DNA of 64,000 bases, taken from Bacteroidota bacterium (GTDB taxonomy: Bacteria > Bacteroidota > Bacteroidia > Chitinophagales > Chitinophagaceae). The position numbers were made by a program, and so were the translations under genes. The stretch covers positions 62,001 to 126,000 of the forward strand of contig JAFAFR010000038.1 in assembly GCA_023423405.1 (NCBI GenBank), written 5' to 3'. Shown in pieces: positions 18,186 through 27,127 of this stretch (positions are counted from its first letter, which is position 1; every line of letters begins with the position of its first letter). The notes below the pieces were generated by a model. The model did no database searches. It worked only from the letters and a program-made list of their open reading frames with translations, and was not told the origin of the DNA.

Positions 18186-20717
18186 TTACCAGCGAGCTAC
18201 CAGCTTCAGGTTGAGCAGTCGCGGTGTGAGGCGGTTGGGGATGGCAAAAGTGGTGTTGGAAAAATCTTTGATCAGCAGATAGGAAATGGTATTCGGGCGG
18301 TCGATGAGGTTGTACACTTCCAGGGTTAGCCAGATGTTCTCAAAATCCTTAAAGGGGCTGTGGCTGCGGCGTTTGCTTTTGTCGCTGTTGGTCAGCAGCG
18401 CGCTGAAACCCAGGTCGATCCGGAGGTAGGGGTCGATGATCAGCGCGTTGCGGTACTTCACCGAGTTGGGAATATTGTAAGGAAGATTGGAACCATAAAG
18501 TGTGTTCACATACACTTTAAAATTCTTATTGGTCGACAGGTAGTCCTGGAAAAAAAGTCCCAACGTAATGAGGCGGTCTGTGGGGCGGCGCAACCAGCCA
18601 TTTTCCACCAGGCTGCTGTCGACCGGCCGGTTCAGTGAATCGAGCGTATAGTTGTAATAATAATCGCCTTTGATGTCTTCCATCGTCTTCATGAAACCGA
18701 GGCTGAAATAACTTTCGGCGTCCTTAACAATATCGCCGAAGAGCCTGAATTCGATGCCCGTCGCATAGGCTTTGGCGTTGTTCTCACCCGAATACCGCAG
18801 CCGCACGTTGTCGATGTCGTAGGACACTACGTCCCAAAGGTTTTTGTAATAGGCTTCCGTGGTGAATTTCAACTGCCGGTTGAGGGCAAAGAAATGGTAG
18901 TCGAAACCCGCGCTTACCTGCCAGCTCTTCTGCGCCTTCAGGTCGTAATTGATGCTGCCGTCGTAGCGGCGCATTTCGCGGTAAAAAGGTGGTTGCTGGT
19001 AAATGCCAGCGCTGCCGCGGAAGATGATATCGCGCTTCCAGTGGTGCGGCCTCCAACTGATGCCGGCCCGGGGCGATACCAGGAATTCGCCGTTGAGGTC
19101 GTTGTAGTTGAAACGAACGCCAGCCTGCAGGCTTAGGTCCGAAGAATCGCCCCAGGCGATATTGTCCTGGATGAAACCACTGTAACGGTTAACCGAAAAA
19201 TCGGCATCCGATTTCAGTCGGCTGAACATATTCAGGCTGCCCGGCTCATAGGGGAGGGAATAACCGACCGAATCCTGGTATTCGAATTCATTCAGTTCGT
19301 CTTTAACCTGCTGCCGGTCGTAGGAAAGTCCCCAGTTGAAAAAATGCGGGCCCTTGTTGAGATAGCCTTTGTGCGAAAAATTATAGACGTCGATATTGAG
19401 CGTATTCCGCGCATAGTTCTGGTAAGAGCCGGCGCCGAGCGGGTTTACGATCAGCCCGAAATCGGGTTTACTGCGGTCGAAGGATCTTTCCCCGAAAAGA
19501 TAATCGCCGGTGATGTCGATGGATTCCTGTTCGCGGTCGCGGTACCAGGAGCCCATCCATTTTAGGCGCAGGTTCTTATTGACCTGCTGGGTAAACGCCA
19601 GTCCCGCCATTTGTGTTTTATACAGGTCCTGCTCCCTTCCGTTGAAATAAATATCCAGGCCGAGGTTGGCGCTGAACAGCGGCGAAAACACGGAGACCGA
19701 TGGTTGGCTGAAGCTCGGCTCCAGTGTGAAGCGGGTGCCGGAGAAATTGGTGAGCAGTTCGGCGCTGAGTTTTTTGCTCATTTGCCAGGTAAAAAGTCCC
19801 TGAAAATCGGCGGCCGAAGGCACATAGTTGCCTTGGGTCTCCTGGCTGGCCAGGAGGTTGCGGTTGTTGCGGTGGCGTACACCTACCAGGTAGCTGAAGC
19901 GGCTGTCGCGCGTGCTGCCCTCCAGTTCAAGCCCCTGTTCCAGCAGGCCGATATAGGCGGAACCGCCGAAGGTTTTGGGTTTTTTATAGGTGATGTCCAG
20001 CACGCTCGACAACTTGTCGCCGTACCGCGACTGGAATCCGCCCAGGTAAAAATTGACCGACTTCGTCATTTCCGGGTTGATGAAACTGAGCCCTTCCTGC
20101 TGGCCGCTGCGCACCAGGTAGGGACGGTACACTTCAAAATCGTTTACATAGATGAGGTTCTCATCGTAGCTGCCGCCCCGCACATTGTAACTGGAGGTCA
20201 GCTCGTTGTTGGATCCTACAAAAACCTTTACCAGGCTTTCAATCCCACCGCCGGGTGTTGGAATGTTGATGGCCTGCCGTGGGTTGATGGTTACCAGTCC
20301 CGCTTCGCGCCGGCTGCGTTCATCCGTTATCGTTACTTCCTGCAGGTCCTGCGACCGGCGTACCATTCGTACGGTGATCCTTTCTTCTTCGTTATTGTTG
20401 AGCAGGAAATTGCGCTGTTCGTTGCGGTAGCCGGTGAAACTGAATACCAGGGCAAAGGCTTTTTCTGCGTTTACCTGCAGGTGGAAATAACCCGAATCGT
20501 TGGTGCTGGTGCCGGTCGTTTTTCCCAGCACGGAAACGGTTACGCCTACCAGTGGACGGTCGTCTTCGTCGCGCACAAAACCGCTGATCCCTGCCTTTTT
20601 CGGTTGTGCCAGCGTGGTAGAAACCAGGAGCAGGCAGGCCAGCAGCGCAAGCAGCGATTTCGGCCGGCGACAGGAAGGTTCCGGCGAAAAAGGATCTTTA
20701 CGGTCAGTGTGCGGCAT
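18186..20717 (-). CDS. TonB-dependent outer-membrane receptor with CarboxypepD-regulatory domain
   Basis: An 843-residue outer-membrane transporter. A signal peptide ends at about residue 38 (LAQ). A carboxypeptidase-regulatory-like beta domain follows (about 43-120, ISGFVRDEDDRPLVGVTVSV), then the plug (about 130-245, with YNVRGGSYDENLIYVND) and a beta-barrel ending LNLKLVARW with a terminal aromatic residue. There is no SusD partner, so it is not a typical polysaccharide SusC. Substrate unknown. The start overlaps rpe by 14 nt, and pdxJ follows 13 nt after the stop. Confidence 0.92.
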   Translation of the reverse strand: MPHTDRKDPFSPEPSCRRPKSLLALLACLLLVSTTLAQPKKAGISGFVRDEDDRPLVGVTVSVLGKTTGTSTNDSGYFHLQVNAEKAFALVFSFTGYRNEQRNFLLNNNEEERITVRMVRRSQDLQEVTITDERSRREAGLVTINPRQAINIPTPGGGIESLVKVFVGSNNELTSSYNVRGGSYDENLIYVNDFEVYRPYLVRSGQQEGLSFINPEMTKSVNFYLGGFQSRYGDKLSSVLDITYKKPKTFGGSAYIGLLEQGLELEGSTRDSRFSYLVGVRHRNNRNLLASQETQGNYVPSAADFQGLFTWQMSKKLSAELLTNFSGTRFTLEPSFSQPSVSVFSPLFSANLGLDIYFNGREQDLYKTQMAGLAFTQQVNKNLRLKWMGSWYRDREQESIDITGDYLFGERSFDRSKPDFGLIVNPLGAGSYQNYARNTLNIDVYNFSHKGYLNKGPHFFNWGLSYDRQQVKDELNEFEYQDSVGYSLPYEPGSLNMFSRLKSDADFSVNRYSGFIQDNIAWGDSSDLSLQAGVRFNYNDLNGEFLVSPRAGISWRPHHWKRDIIFRGSAGIYQQPPFYREMRRYDGSINYDLKAQKSWQVSAGFDYHFFALNRQLKFTTEAYYKNLWDVVSYDIDNVRLRYSGENNAKAYATGIEFRLFGDIVKDAESYFSLGFMKTMEDIKGDYYYNYTLDSLNRPVDSSLVENGWLRRPTDRLITLGLFFQDYLSTNKNFKVYVNTLYGSNLPYNIPNSVKYRNALIIDPYLRIDLGFSALLTNSDKSKRRSHSPFKDFENIWLTLEVYNLIDRPNTISYLLIKDFSNTTFAIPNRLTPRLLNLKLVARW

Positions 20718-21366
20718 GTGCGGAAATACTTTTCAGGGCAGCAATGGCGCCTGCCGGGTCGGGGGCTCTGAAAACGGCGGTGCCGGCCACCAGTACATCA
20801 GCGCCTGCTTCAACAAGGCTGGCTGCATTGTGCAGGTCCACGCCGCCATCCACTTCGATAAGGGTAGGGAGTTGCAGCTCATCGATCCGGCGGCGAAGGC
20901 GGCGGATCTTATCGAAACTATGTGGTATAAAATGCTGCCCGCCGAAGCCGGGATTCACGCTCATCACCAGCACCATATCTATACCGGCCAGCACATCGTA
21001 GAGCAGTTCGATGGGTGTATGCGGGTTGATGGCCACACCCGCTTTCATGCCCAGGTCCTTGATCTGCTGGATGTTCCGGTGGAGGTGGCGGCAGGCTTCG
21101 AGGTGAATGGTCAGGTTGTCGGCGCCGGCCTCACGAAAGGCCTCTGTGTATCTTTCCGGCTCCTCGATCATGAGGTGCACGTCGAAGAATTTGTTGCTGG
21201 CTTTCCGGAGCTGGCTGATCACCGGCAGGCCGAAACTAATGTTCGGCACAAAGCGTCCGTCCATCACATCGAGGTGAAACCAGTCGGCCTCCGTTTCATT
21301 GAGGAGGCGGCAGGCATCGGCCAGGTGCAGAAAATCAGCAGCGAGTAGGGAGGGTGCCAGTAACAT
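20704..21366 (-). CDS. rpe: Ribulose-phosphate 3-epimerase
   Basis: Interconverts ribulose 5-phosphate and xylulose 5-phosphate in the pentose phosphate pathway. The 220-residue TIM barrel has the metal residues His31 and Asp33 (FHLDVMDG), His64 (DVHLM) and Asp173 (EVDGGV), and the VNPGFGGQ loop at 138-145. It overlaps the TonB receptor start by 14 nt and is preceded, 50 nt upstream on the same strand, by the TPR lipoprotein gene. Confidence 0.97.
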   Translation of the reverse strand: MLLAPSLLAADFLHLADACRLLNETEADWFHLDVMDGRFVPNISFGLPVISQLRKASNKFFDVHLMIEEPERYTEAFREAGADNLTIHLEACRHLHRNIQQIKDLGMKAGVAINPHTPIELLYDVLAGIDMVLVMSVNPGFGGQHFIPHSFDKIRRLRRRIDELQLPTLIEVDGGVDLHNAASLVEAGADVLVAGTAVFRAPDPAGAIAALKSISAHAAH

Positions 21367-21416
21367 ATCGGTCGAATATTAGGAAGATTTGCTCAATGAA
21401 TAAATGTACCAAAAAA

Positions 21417-22430
21417 TCAGCCGCCTCTTAATTTTTCGGCCCGCTCGCGGGCTTCTGAAAAGTCCTTGTCCAGCGCATAAGCCCGCACATAATTGCTGAT
21501 GGCTTCTTGTGTTTTGCCCAGGGCTTCGTAACAGCGGCCCTGCCAGAAATAAGCATCGGGATAGGTATTGGTGACGGTGGCGGCGAGTTTGAACTGTTTC
21601 AGCGCTTCATCGAGGTTTTTCTGTTCGAAATAAATGATGCCTTTTTCAATATAGGCTTCGTGGAATTTCCAGTCCATGCGTATGCACTGGTCAAATGCCT
21701 CCAGGGCCTTATTGGCGTTTTTCGTATTGGCATAATAGATGCCTTTGATGAAAACGGGATCAATCATTTCCTGGTTCTGGTCCCTGGCGATCACGGAATC
21801 GGCCAGGACAAGGGCGCGGGGATTTTTCTTCTCCGCATACAGGTTGGCGAGAGAAAGTGCGGCGAGTTGCGTGGGCTGCAGGGCGTAAGATTTTTCAAGA
21901 TCGGCAATGGCGCGGGCGCTGTCTTTCTGTTCCAGGTACAAAGTGGCTCGTTCGTAATAGGCTTCAAAATCATTGGTATTAGCAGCCAGGATGGAATCGT
22001 ACACGGCAATGGCGCGGTCGTATTCGCCGCCCTGCAGGTAGGCCTCACCGAGGCGCCGTTTGAGGCCGGCGCTCTGCGGGTATTGTTGCAGGAATTGCTG
22101 CAGCAGCGCAACGGCCTCTTTGGTTTTGCCCTGCAGGAAACGGTTGTTCACCTGTTCCATCGCAAGCCCTTCGGAGGGCGACAGTTGCCAGGCCTTTTCC
22201 AGGTCGCCGGCCGCCAGGGGATATTGTCCCTGCTGGGTCAGCAGGGCGGCGCGCTGCTGGTAAAGGGCGGCGTTTTTGGGCTCGCGCCGGATGCTGTCGG
22301 TAATGCCCGCATAGGGAGGTGCTTCAAGAAGCGCCCCATTGCCGCCTGCAGGGGTTTTGCTGGCATCCGACTGGCAGGCTGCGAGCGCCAGGCAGAGAAA
22401 AAAAATACCGGTTCTGATCCCATGATTCAT
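21417..22430 (-). CDS. TPR-repeat lipoprotein
   Basis: A 337-residue lipoprotein. The lipobox LALAAC puts the acylated cysteine near residue 19. The rest is tetratricopeptide repeats, for example GEAYLQGGEYDRAIAVYDSI and GIIYFEQKNLDEALKQFKLA, covering about residues 45-335. It is probably a periplasm-facing scaffold for protein interactions; partners are unknown. It appears to be the first gene of the - strand unit that continues into rpe, the TonB receptor and pdxJ. Confidence 0.88.
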   Translation of the reverse strand: MNHGIRTGIFFLCLALAACQSDASKTPAGGNGALLEAPPYAGITDSIRREPKNAALYQQRAALLTQQGQYPLAAGDLEKAWQLSPSEGLAMEQVNNRFLQGKTKEAVALLQQFLQQYPQSAGLKRRLGEAYLQGGEYDRAIAVYDSILAANTNDFEAYYERATLYLEQKDSARAIADLEKSYALQPTQLAALSLANLYAEKKNPRALVLADSVIARDQNQEMIDPVFIKGIYYANTKNANKALEAFDQCIRMDWKFHEAYIEKGIIYFEQKNLDEALKQFKLAATVTNTYPDAYFWQGRCYEALGKTQEAISNYVRAYALDKDFSEARERAEKLRGG

Positions 22431-22471
22431 GCGCCAAAGCTATGGAATTCGCCAGGAACCAGATTATCCAA

Positions 22472-22479
22472 TACATTTG
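22472..22479 (+). promoter_or_regulatory. Bacteroidota -7 element (TACATTTG) upstream of the PD40 protein gene
   Basis: An exact match to TAnnTTTG, 22 nt before the start codon at 22502, in the short divergent gap after the TPR gene start. I do not see a good TTTG at the -33 position. Confidence 0.45.
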
Positions 22480-22501
22480 CGCCTGATTCAAAGCGCTCTC
22501 T

Positions 22502-23596
22502 ATGTCATGGAAACACCTGGCAGGAATATTCCTGCTCTCCCATTGCCTGTATACCGGCCTGGCACAACCGAATACGCATGCCCCTGCAGCCGATACGCTT
22601 CACTATCCTGAAGAGCATCATTTTAAGAACCTGCGGCAGCTCACTTTCGGGGGCGACAATGCCGAGGCCTATTTCAGCTACGACGGTAAATTCCTGGTGT
22701 ACCAGCGCACCAGCGCTAAGGACGGTATTCCCTGCGACCAGATCTTCATGGGAAGGATCCCGGAAAAAGAAGGAGAACCCTTCCTGCCGAAAATGATCAG
22801 CACAGGCCGGGGCCGCACCACCTGTCCGTATTTTCTGCCCGACGGCAAACATTTCGTGTATGCCTCCACGCACCTCGCGGACAATGCCTGCCCGCCGGTG
22901 CCCGACCGCTCCAAATACGGCAACCGCTATATCTGGCCGCTTTATGAGAGCTATGATATTTTCCTGGCCGATACCAGTGGAAAGATCATCCGGCAACTTA
23001 CCCATGCAAAAGGATACGATGCCGAAGCCACCTTTTCCCCCGACGGTAAGAAAATGATCTATACCTCTGATAAGGATGGCGACCTGGAGCTGTACATCAT
23101 GGACCTGAAAACGGGAAAAGAAAAGCGTATAACCCATACCGTTGGATACGATGGCGGCGCCTGGTTCAGCCGCGATGGCAAAAAGATCATCTGGCGGGCC
23201 AGTCGTCCGCAGACCGAAGCGGAGATCAAAGAATACCGCGACCTGCTGGCCGAGCACCTGGTGGCGCCCACAAAAATGGAAGTGTTCATTGCCGACGCGG
23301 ATGGCTCCAACGTGCAGCAGGTCACCAACCTGGGACAAGCCAACTGGGCGCCCATATTTATGCCCGACAGCAGGCGCATTCTCTTCGCTTCCAACCATGA
23401 ATACAAAAGAGGATTTCCTTTTAATCTATATTTAATGAACGCCGACGGGAGTGCTCTGCAGAAGATCAGCCGCGATAAGGGCTTCGATGCTTTCCCGATG
23501 TTCAGCTACGATGGTAAAAAAATCGTGTTTTGCTCTAACCGCAACAACGGTGGTACGCGCGATACCAATATCTTTGTGGCCGACTGGGTGGAATAA
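22502..23596 (+). CDS. Exported TolB-like PD40 beta-propeller protein
   Basis: A 364-residue secreted protein: signal peptide ending near residue 21 (LAQ) followed by about six WD40-like PD40 blades, each with a DGK or DSR turn, for example ATFSPDGKKMIYTS, AWFSRDGKKIIWRA, PIFMPDSRRILFAS and PMFSYDGKKIVFCS. This is the propeller found in TolB and in N-terminal domains of prolyl oligopeptidases; no peptidase domain is attached. It probably acts as a periplasmic binding or sensing module. A good -7 promoter element lies just upstream. Confidence 0.87.
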   Translation: MSWKHLAGIFLLSHCLYTGLAQPNTHAPAADTLHYPEEHHFKNLRQLTFGGDNAEAYFSYDGKFLVYQRTSAKDGIPCDQIFMGRIPEKEGEPFLPKMISTGRGRTTCPYFLPDGKHFVYASTHLADNACPPVPDRSKYGNRYIWPLYESYDIFLADTSGKIIRQLTHAKGYDAEATFSPDGKKMIYTSDKDGDLELYIMDLKTGKEKRITHTVGYDGGAWFSRDGKKIIWRASRPQTEAEIKEYRDLLAEHLVAPTKMEVFIADADGSNVQQVTNLGQANWAPIFMPDSRRILFASNHEYKRGFPFNLYLMNADGSALQKISRDKGFDAFPMFSYDGKKIVFCSNRNNGGTRDTNIFVADWVE

Positions 23597-23629
23597 CCGA
23601 ATAACCGTTCTGACCAAAAATTCTTCAAC

Positions 23630-24100
23630 ATGTATACCGGACTTCTTCATTTACACAACCTGCTCCGCTGGGTGATCCTGGTGCTGCTTATCATTTCCAT
23701 TGTACGTCATTTCAACGGCATGATGGATAAAAATCCTTATTCCAAAAAGGACCGGAAAACAGATCTTTTCCTGATGATTGCAGCGCATACCACCTTCCTG
23801 ATCGGCCTGATCCAGTGGCTCACGGGAGAATGGGGCTTAAAGAAGATCCAGCAACTGGGCATGGGAGAAGTGATGAAATCGGCGCCCTACCGTTTTTTTG
23901 CAGTGGAACATTTTGTTGGTATGCTGATAGCCGTTGCGCTGATCACCGTTGGCAGGGGCAAGGGCAAACCGGCTACCGCCGCGGGTCCTGAGCACAAGAA
24001 GGCTTTCTGGTTCTTCGTGGTGGCGCTGGTAGTCATTCTTGCCAGTGTTCCCTGGCCTTTCCGCGAAGGCATTGGCCGGCCCTGGTTCCCGGGCATGTGA
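23630..24100 (+). CDS. Four-helix membrane protein, cytochrome b-like, unknown function
   Basis: A 156-residue integral membrane protein of a family common in Bacteroidota. It opens with GLLHLHNLLRWVILVLLI, with histidines in helix 1, and has further histidines in IAAHTTFLIGLIQW and AVEHFVGMLIA, in helices 2 and 3. Such membrane-embedded histidines would suit heme or metal ligation, but binding is inference. It lies 33 nt after the propeller gene and may be in the same transcript; it converges on the phosphodiesterase gene. Confidence 0.75.
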   Translation: MYTGLLHLHNLLRWVILVLLIISIVRHFNGMMDKNPYSKKDRKTDLFLMIAAHTTFLIGLIQWLTGEWGLKKIQQLGMGEVMKSAPYRFFAVEHFVGMLIAVALITVGRGKGKPATAAGPEHKKAFWFFVVALVVILASVPWPFREGIGRPWFPGM

Positions 24101-24111
24101 TTTGGCCCTGG

Positions 24112-24621
24112 TCACAGCTTTCCCCTTCGCCCCAATTCGGTAACGGAGCAATCGCGAATGGCTGCGCCGTCGATCACAAAACGCACGAGGGTGCGCACCT
24201 GGTGCCAGCCCTGCTGTCCCGCCGCTCCCGGGTTGATGTGCAGGCAGGACAAGGCCGCGTCGTACTGTACTTTTAAAATATGGGAATGCCCGCTGATGAA
24301 TAAGGCGGACTTTTCTTTTTGAATGAACGCTTTTACGCCCGGGGCATATTTTCCGGGATGGCCGCCGATGTGTTGCATGAATACTTTCACGTCTTCGCAA
24401 AGGAACAGGAGCTGTTCGGGAAAACGGACGCGGATATCGGGGCCATCGATGTTGCCGAAAACACCGCGCAGGGGCTTGCCGCTGCGGCGCTCCAGTTCTT
24501 CTGCAATGGCAGCCGGGCCAAAATCGCCGGCGTGCCAGATCTCATCACAGCCCTCGAGAGCGCGGAAAATGCCGTCGTCGAGCCAGCCATGCGTATCCGA
24601 GAGGAGACCGATTTTTTTCAT
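24112..24621 (-). CDS. YfcE/MJ0936-type metallophosphoesterase
   Basis: Calcineurin-like phosphodiesterase of 169 residues with a dinuclear metal site. Family motifs in order: LLSDTHG (7-13, metal Asp9 and His11), HAGDFG (30-35), FGNID (55-59), IGGHPG (85-90) and ISGHSH (109-114). Close relatives hydrolyse model phosphodiesters such as bis-p-nitrophenyl phosphate; the natural substrate is unknown. Cytoplasmic, with no signal peptide. Confidence 0.92.
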   Translation of the reverse strand: MKKIGLLSDTHGWLDDGIFRALEGCDEIWHAGDFGPAAIAEELERRSGKPLRGVFGNIDGPDIRVRFPEQLLFLCEDVKVFMQHIGGHPGKYAPGVKAFIQKEKSALFISGHSHILKVQYDAALSCLHINPGAAGQQGWHQVRTLVRFVIDGAAIRDCSVTELGRRGKL

Positions 24622-24667
24622 GACCGGCTGAAATTAGGAATTAGTACCTTTAAGCAGCCAACTAAAT

Positions 24668-24757
24668 ATGCCATTCTGGAGAAACTTTACCTGGATCATC
24701 GACAAGCGCCGGTGGAAATATATTTTCCTCCTGACCATGCTGGCAATGGATAAATAA
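24668..24757 (+). CDS. Candidate 29-residue membrane micropeptide
   Basis: An ATG-to-TAA frame encoding 29 residues: a basic/aromatic N-terminal part (MPFWRNFTWIIDKRRWK) and a short hydrophobic segment (YIFLLTMLAM). A near-match -7 element, TACCTTTA at 24645-24652, lies 15 nt upstream. It sits alone in the divergent gap between the phosphodiesterase and hmgA-like genes. It could equally be chance or untranslated leader of the hmgA-like transcript. Confidence 0.2.
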   Translation: MPFWRNFTWIIDKRRWKYIFLLTMLAMDK

Positions 24758-24805
24758 GCGCGTTTCTACCGACACCTTTTCCCGTTCACCAAACTCTTCT
24801 TTATT

Positions 24806-25963
24806 ATGCCTCATTATATGCAAATGGGCGCTGTTCCGCACAAGCGCCATACCCAGTTCCGTAAACCGGATGGCAGCCTGTATTCCGAGCAGTTGTTTTC
24901 CACCGAAGGTTTCAGCAACGATTATTCCCTGCTCTACCATTGTCATCCGCCCACTGCCATCATACATACCGAAGCGCCGGTTTCCGTGCAGCCGCAGGTA
25001 GCCGAAGAAAAAATGCTGCGGCACCGGAGCTTTGAAGGCTTTAGGCTGGCGCCGGCGCGCGACTACCTCGAAAGCCGCAAACCCATTCTGGTGAACAGCG
25101 ACCTGCACATTTCCCTGGCGGCGCCGCAGGAAGGGATGGAGGATTATTTTTTCAAGAATGCCGATGCCGACGAACTGATCTTTGTGCACGAAGGCAGCGG
25201 CGAATTGCTCACCCAGTATGGCCGCCTACCCTTTGCCTACGGCGATTACCTGGTGATCCCACGCGGAACTATTTACCAGATCCGCTTCCATGATGCCGGC
25301 AACCGGCTTTTTCTCGTGGAATCTTTCAGTCCCATCCGCTATCCCAAACGTTATCTCAGCAAATACGGGCAACTGCTGGAGCATGCGCCTTATTGCGAGC
25401 GCGATATCCGCCCGCCGGCCGACCTGCAAACGCATGACCAGCCGGGCGATTTCTGTATCCGCACCAAAAAGAAGGGTATGCTTTACGGCATTCATTATGG
25501 GCACCACCCGTTTGACGTGGTAGGGTGGGATGGTTGCTGTTATCCCTATGCCTTCAGCATTCATGATTTTGAGCCCATCACAGGCCGGGTGCACCAGCCG
25601 CCACCCGTGCACCAAACCTTCGAAGCGCATAATTTTGTGGTCTGCTCCTTTGTGCCGCGTTTGTACGACTACCACCCGCAGGCCATTCCCGCGCCGTATA
25701 ACCACAGTAATATCGACAGCGACGAGCTGCTATACTACGTGGACGGCGATTTCATGAGCCGCAAAAACGTAACCCGCGGCATGCTCACCCTGCACCCCGC
25801 GGGCATTCCGCACGGGCCGCATCCCGGGGCTGTGGAAAAAAGCATCGGCAAAAAAGAAACGGGCGAACTGGCGGTGATGGTGGATACTTTTCATCCCCTG
25901 CAACTGACCACCCATGCCATCGGTATCGAGAACGAAGGTTATACGATGAGCTGGGCGGAATGA
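24806..25963 (+). CDS. hmgA: Homogentisate 1,2-dioxygenase-like protein
   Basis: Fe(II) cupin dioxygenase of the homogentisate dioxygenase family, which opens the ring of homogentisate in tyrosine and phenylalanine breakdown. It has 385 residues. Candidate iron ligands are His300 (PYNHSN), Glu307 (DSDELLYY) and His336 (AGIPHGPHPG), matching the His-Glu-His triad of the human enzyme with one extra residue between the first two. The N-terminal cupin (FVHEGSGELLTQYG, YGDYLVIPRGT) is well conserved. No hppD or fahA is in the window, so pathway assignment rests on homology alone. It abuts the convergent ABC permease gene with no gap. Confidence 0.85.
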   Translation: MPHYMQMGAVPHKRHTQFRKPDGSLYSEQLFSTEGFSNDYSLLYHCHPPTAIIHTEAPVSVQPQVAEEKMLRHRSFEGFRLAPARDYLESRKPILVNSDLHISLAAPQEGMEDYFFKNADADELIFVHEGSGELLTQYGRLPFAYGDYLVIPRGTIYQIRFHDAGNRLFLVESFSPIRYPKRYLSKYGQLLEHAPYCERDIRPPADLQTHDQPGDFCIRTKKKGMLYGIHYGHHPFDVVGWDGCCYPYAFSIHDFEPITGRVHQPPPVHQTFEAHNFVVCSFVPRLYDYHPQAIPAPYNHSNIDSDELLYYVDGDFMSRKNVTRGMLTLHPAGIPHGPHPGAVEKSIGKKETGELAVMVDTFHPLQLTTHAIGIENEGYTMSWAE

Positions 25964-27127
25964 TCAGCGCGTTTTATGGTAGTTGAGCAGGGCCCAGCCG
26001 TTGAGGAATAAGGCAAAAAAAGCCACGGCTGCGAGTTGGGGAAGAATATCGCGCAGGCCGCTTCCCTTCAGTACGATCAGTCGCATCACTTCTATGAAGT
26101 AAGAAACCGGTGTGCCGCGCGAGATCCACTGCGCCCATTCCGGCATGCTCTCGATGGGCGTGAAGAGACCGCTCATCAGGATAAAGATCATGATAAAAAA
26201 GAAGGCTATAAACATCGACTGCAACTGGTTTTCACAGTAGGTGGACACGAGCAGTCCGAAGCCGAGTATGGCCACGAGATAAACCGACAGGAAAAGATAG
26301 AGCACGCCGATATTGCCGGCGGGTATGATGCCGTACACCAGGCGCGCCAGGAGCAAACCGATGCTGAATACCAGGATGCCCAGTAGCCAGAAGGGGATGA
26401 GTTTGCCCAACAGGAATTCGTATTTGCGAATGGGGCTCACATTGATCTGTTCGATGGTGCCGATCTCTTTTTCCCGCACGATGTTAAGAGCCGACATATA
26501 ACCTGCTATCATAGTAACGAGTATGACCAGGATGCCGGGCACCATGAAGAAACGGTAATTCATGTGCGGGTTGAACCATACCTGGCTGGTGATTTGAAAG
26601 GATTCTCCCGTGGTGAGGGTGGCGGGCGTTTCGAAGGTGGTGGTTGCGGCAGGCATAGCGGGTGCCGCCGCCTGCAGCCGGATGAGGCGGGTGCTGCCGT
26701 TAAAGCGGCTGATGATCGCCGTTAGATAACCCGTTCCCAGCCCGGCCCTGGTGCCATTGATGGCATCGGCTGCCACCAGCAGGTCCTGGGGCAGACCCCG
26801 GCCGATGGACCGCTCAAAATGCGGCGGTATCTCCAGGATGATATCGGCTTCGGCTCTTTCTATTTTCTGAAGGGCCTGCCGGTAGTTGCCGCTGCCACCT
26901 ACTGGCACAAAATAGCCGGAAGAAAAAATGGAAGACACCAGCTCGCGCGAAAGCGGGCTATGGTCCTGGTCGATGAGCGCCAGGTTGATCTTTTTAATGT
27001 CGTAGTCGGCAGCCAGTGGCAGGACAAGAAGCTGCACCAGGGGCATCACAAGGATCATGGCCAGGATGGTGCGGTCGCGGAATATTTGCCGGAACTCTTT
27101 TTGCAGCAGGAATCCGAGGTTGTTCAT
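25964..27127 (-). CDS. ABC-2 type permease, YbhR/YbhS-like (second of pair)
   Basis: Inner-membrane permease of 387 residues. It has an N-terminal helix (FRDRTILAMILVMPLVQLLV), a large periplasmic loop (about 45-195) and five C-terminal helices including the family sequence EKEIGTIEQINVSPIRKYE. The partner is the paralogous permease just upstream; their genes overlap by 4 nt. This is the last gene of the seven-gene efflux operon. Similar pairs in YbhGFSR-type exporters move cationic drugs or sodium/lithium; the cargo here is not known. Confidence 0.92.
   Translation of the reverse strand: MNNLGFLLQKEFRQIFRDRTILAMILVMPLVQLLVLPLAADYDIKKINLALIDQDHSPLSRELVSSIFSSGYFVPVGGSGNYRQALQKIERAEADIILEIPPHFERSIGRGLPQDLLVAADAINGTRAGLGTGYLTAIISRFNGSTRLIRLQAAAPAMPAATTTFETPATLTTGESFQITSQVWFNPHMNYRFFMVPGILVILVTMIAGYMSALNIVREKEIGTIEQINVSPIRKYEFLLGKLIPFWLLGILVFSIGLLLARLVYGIIPAGNIGVLYLFLSVYLVAILGFGLLVSTYCENQLQSMFIAFFFIMIFILMSGLFTPIESMPEWAQWISRGTPVSYFIEVMRLIVLKGSGLRDILPQLAAVAFFALFLNGWALLNYHKTR

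Noticed and set aside
19611..20771. A 386-codon + strand frame opposite the TonB receptor
   Set aside because: Antisense to the clear signal peptide, regulatory domain and plug of the receptor.
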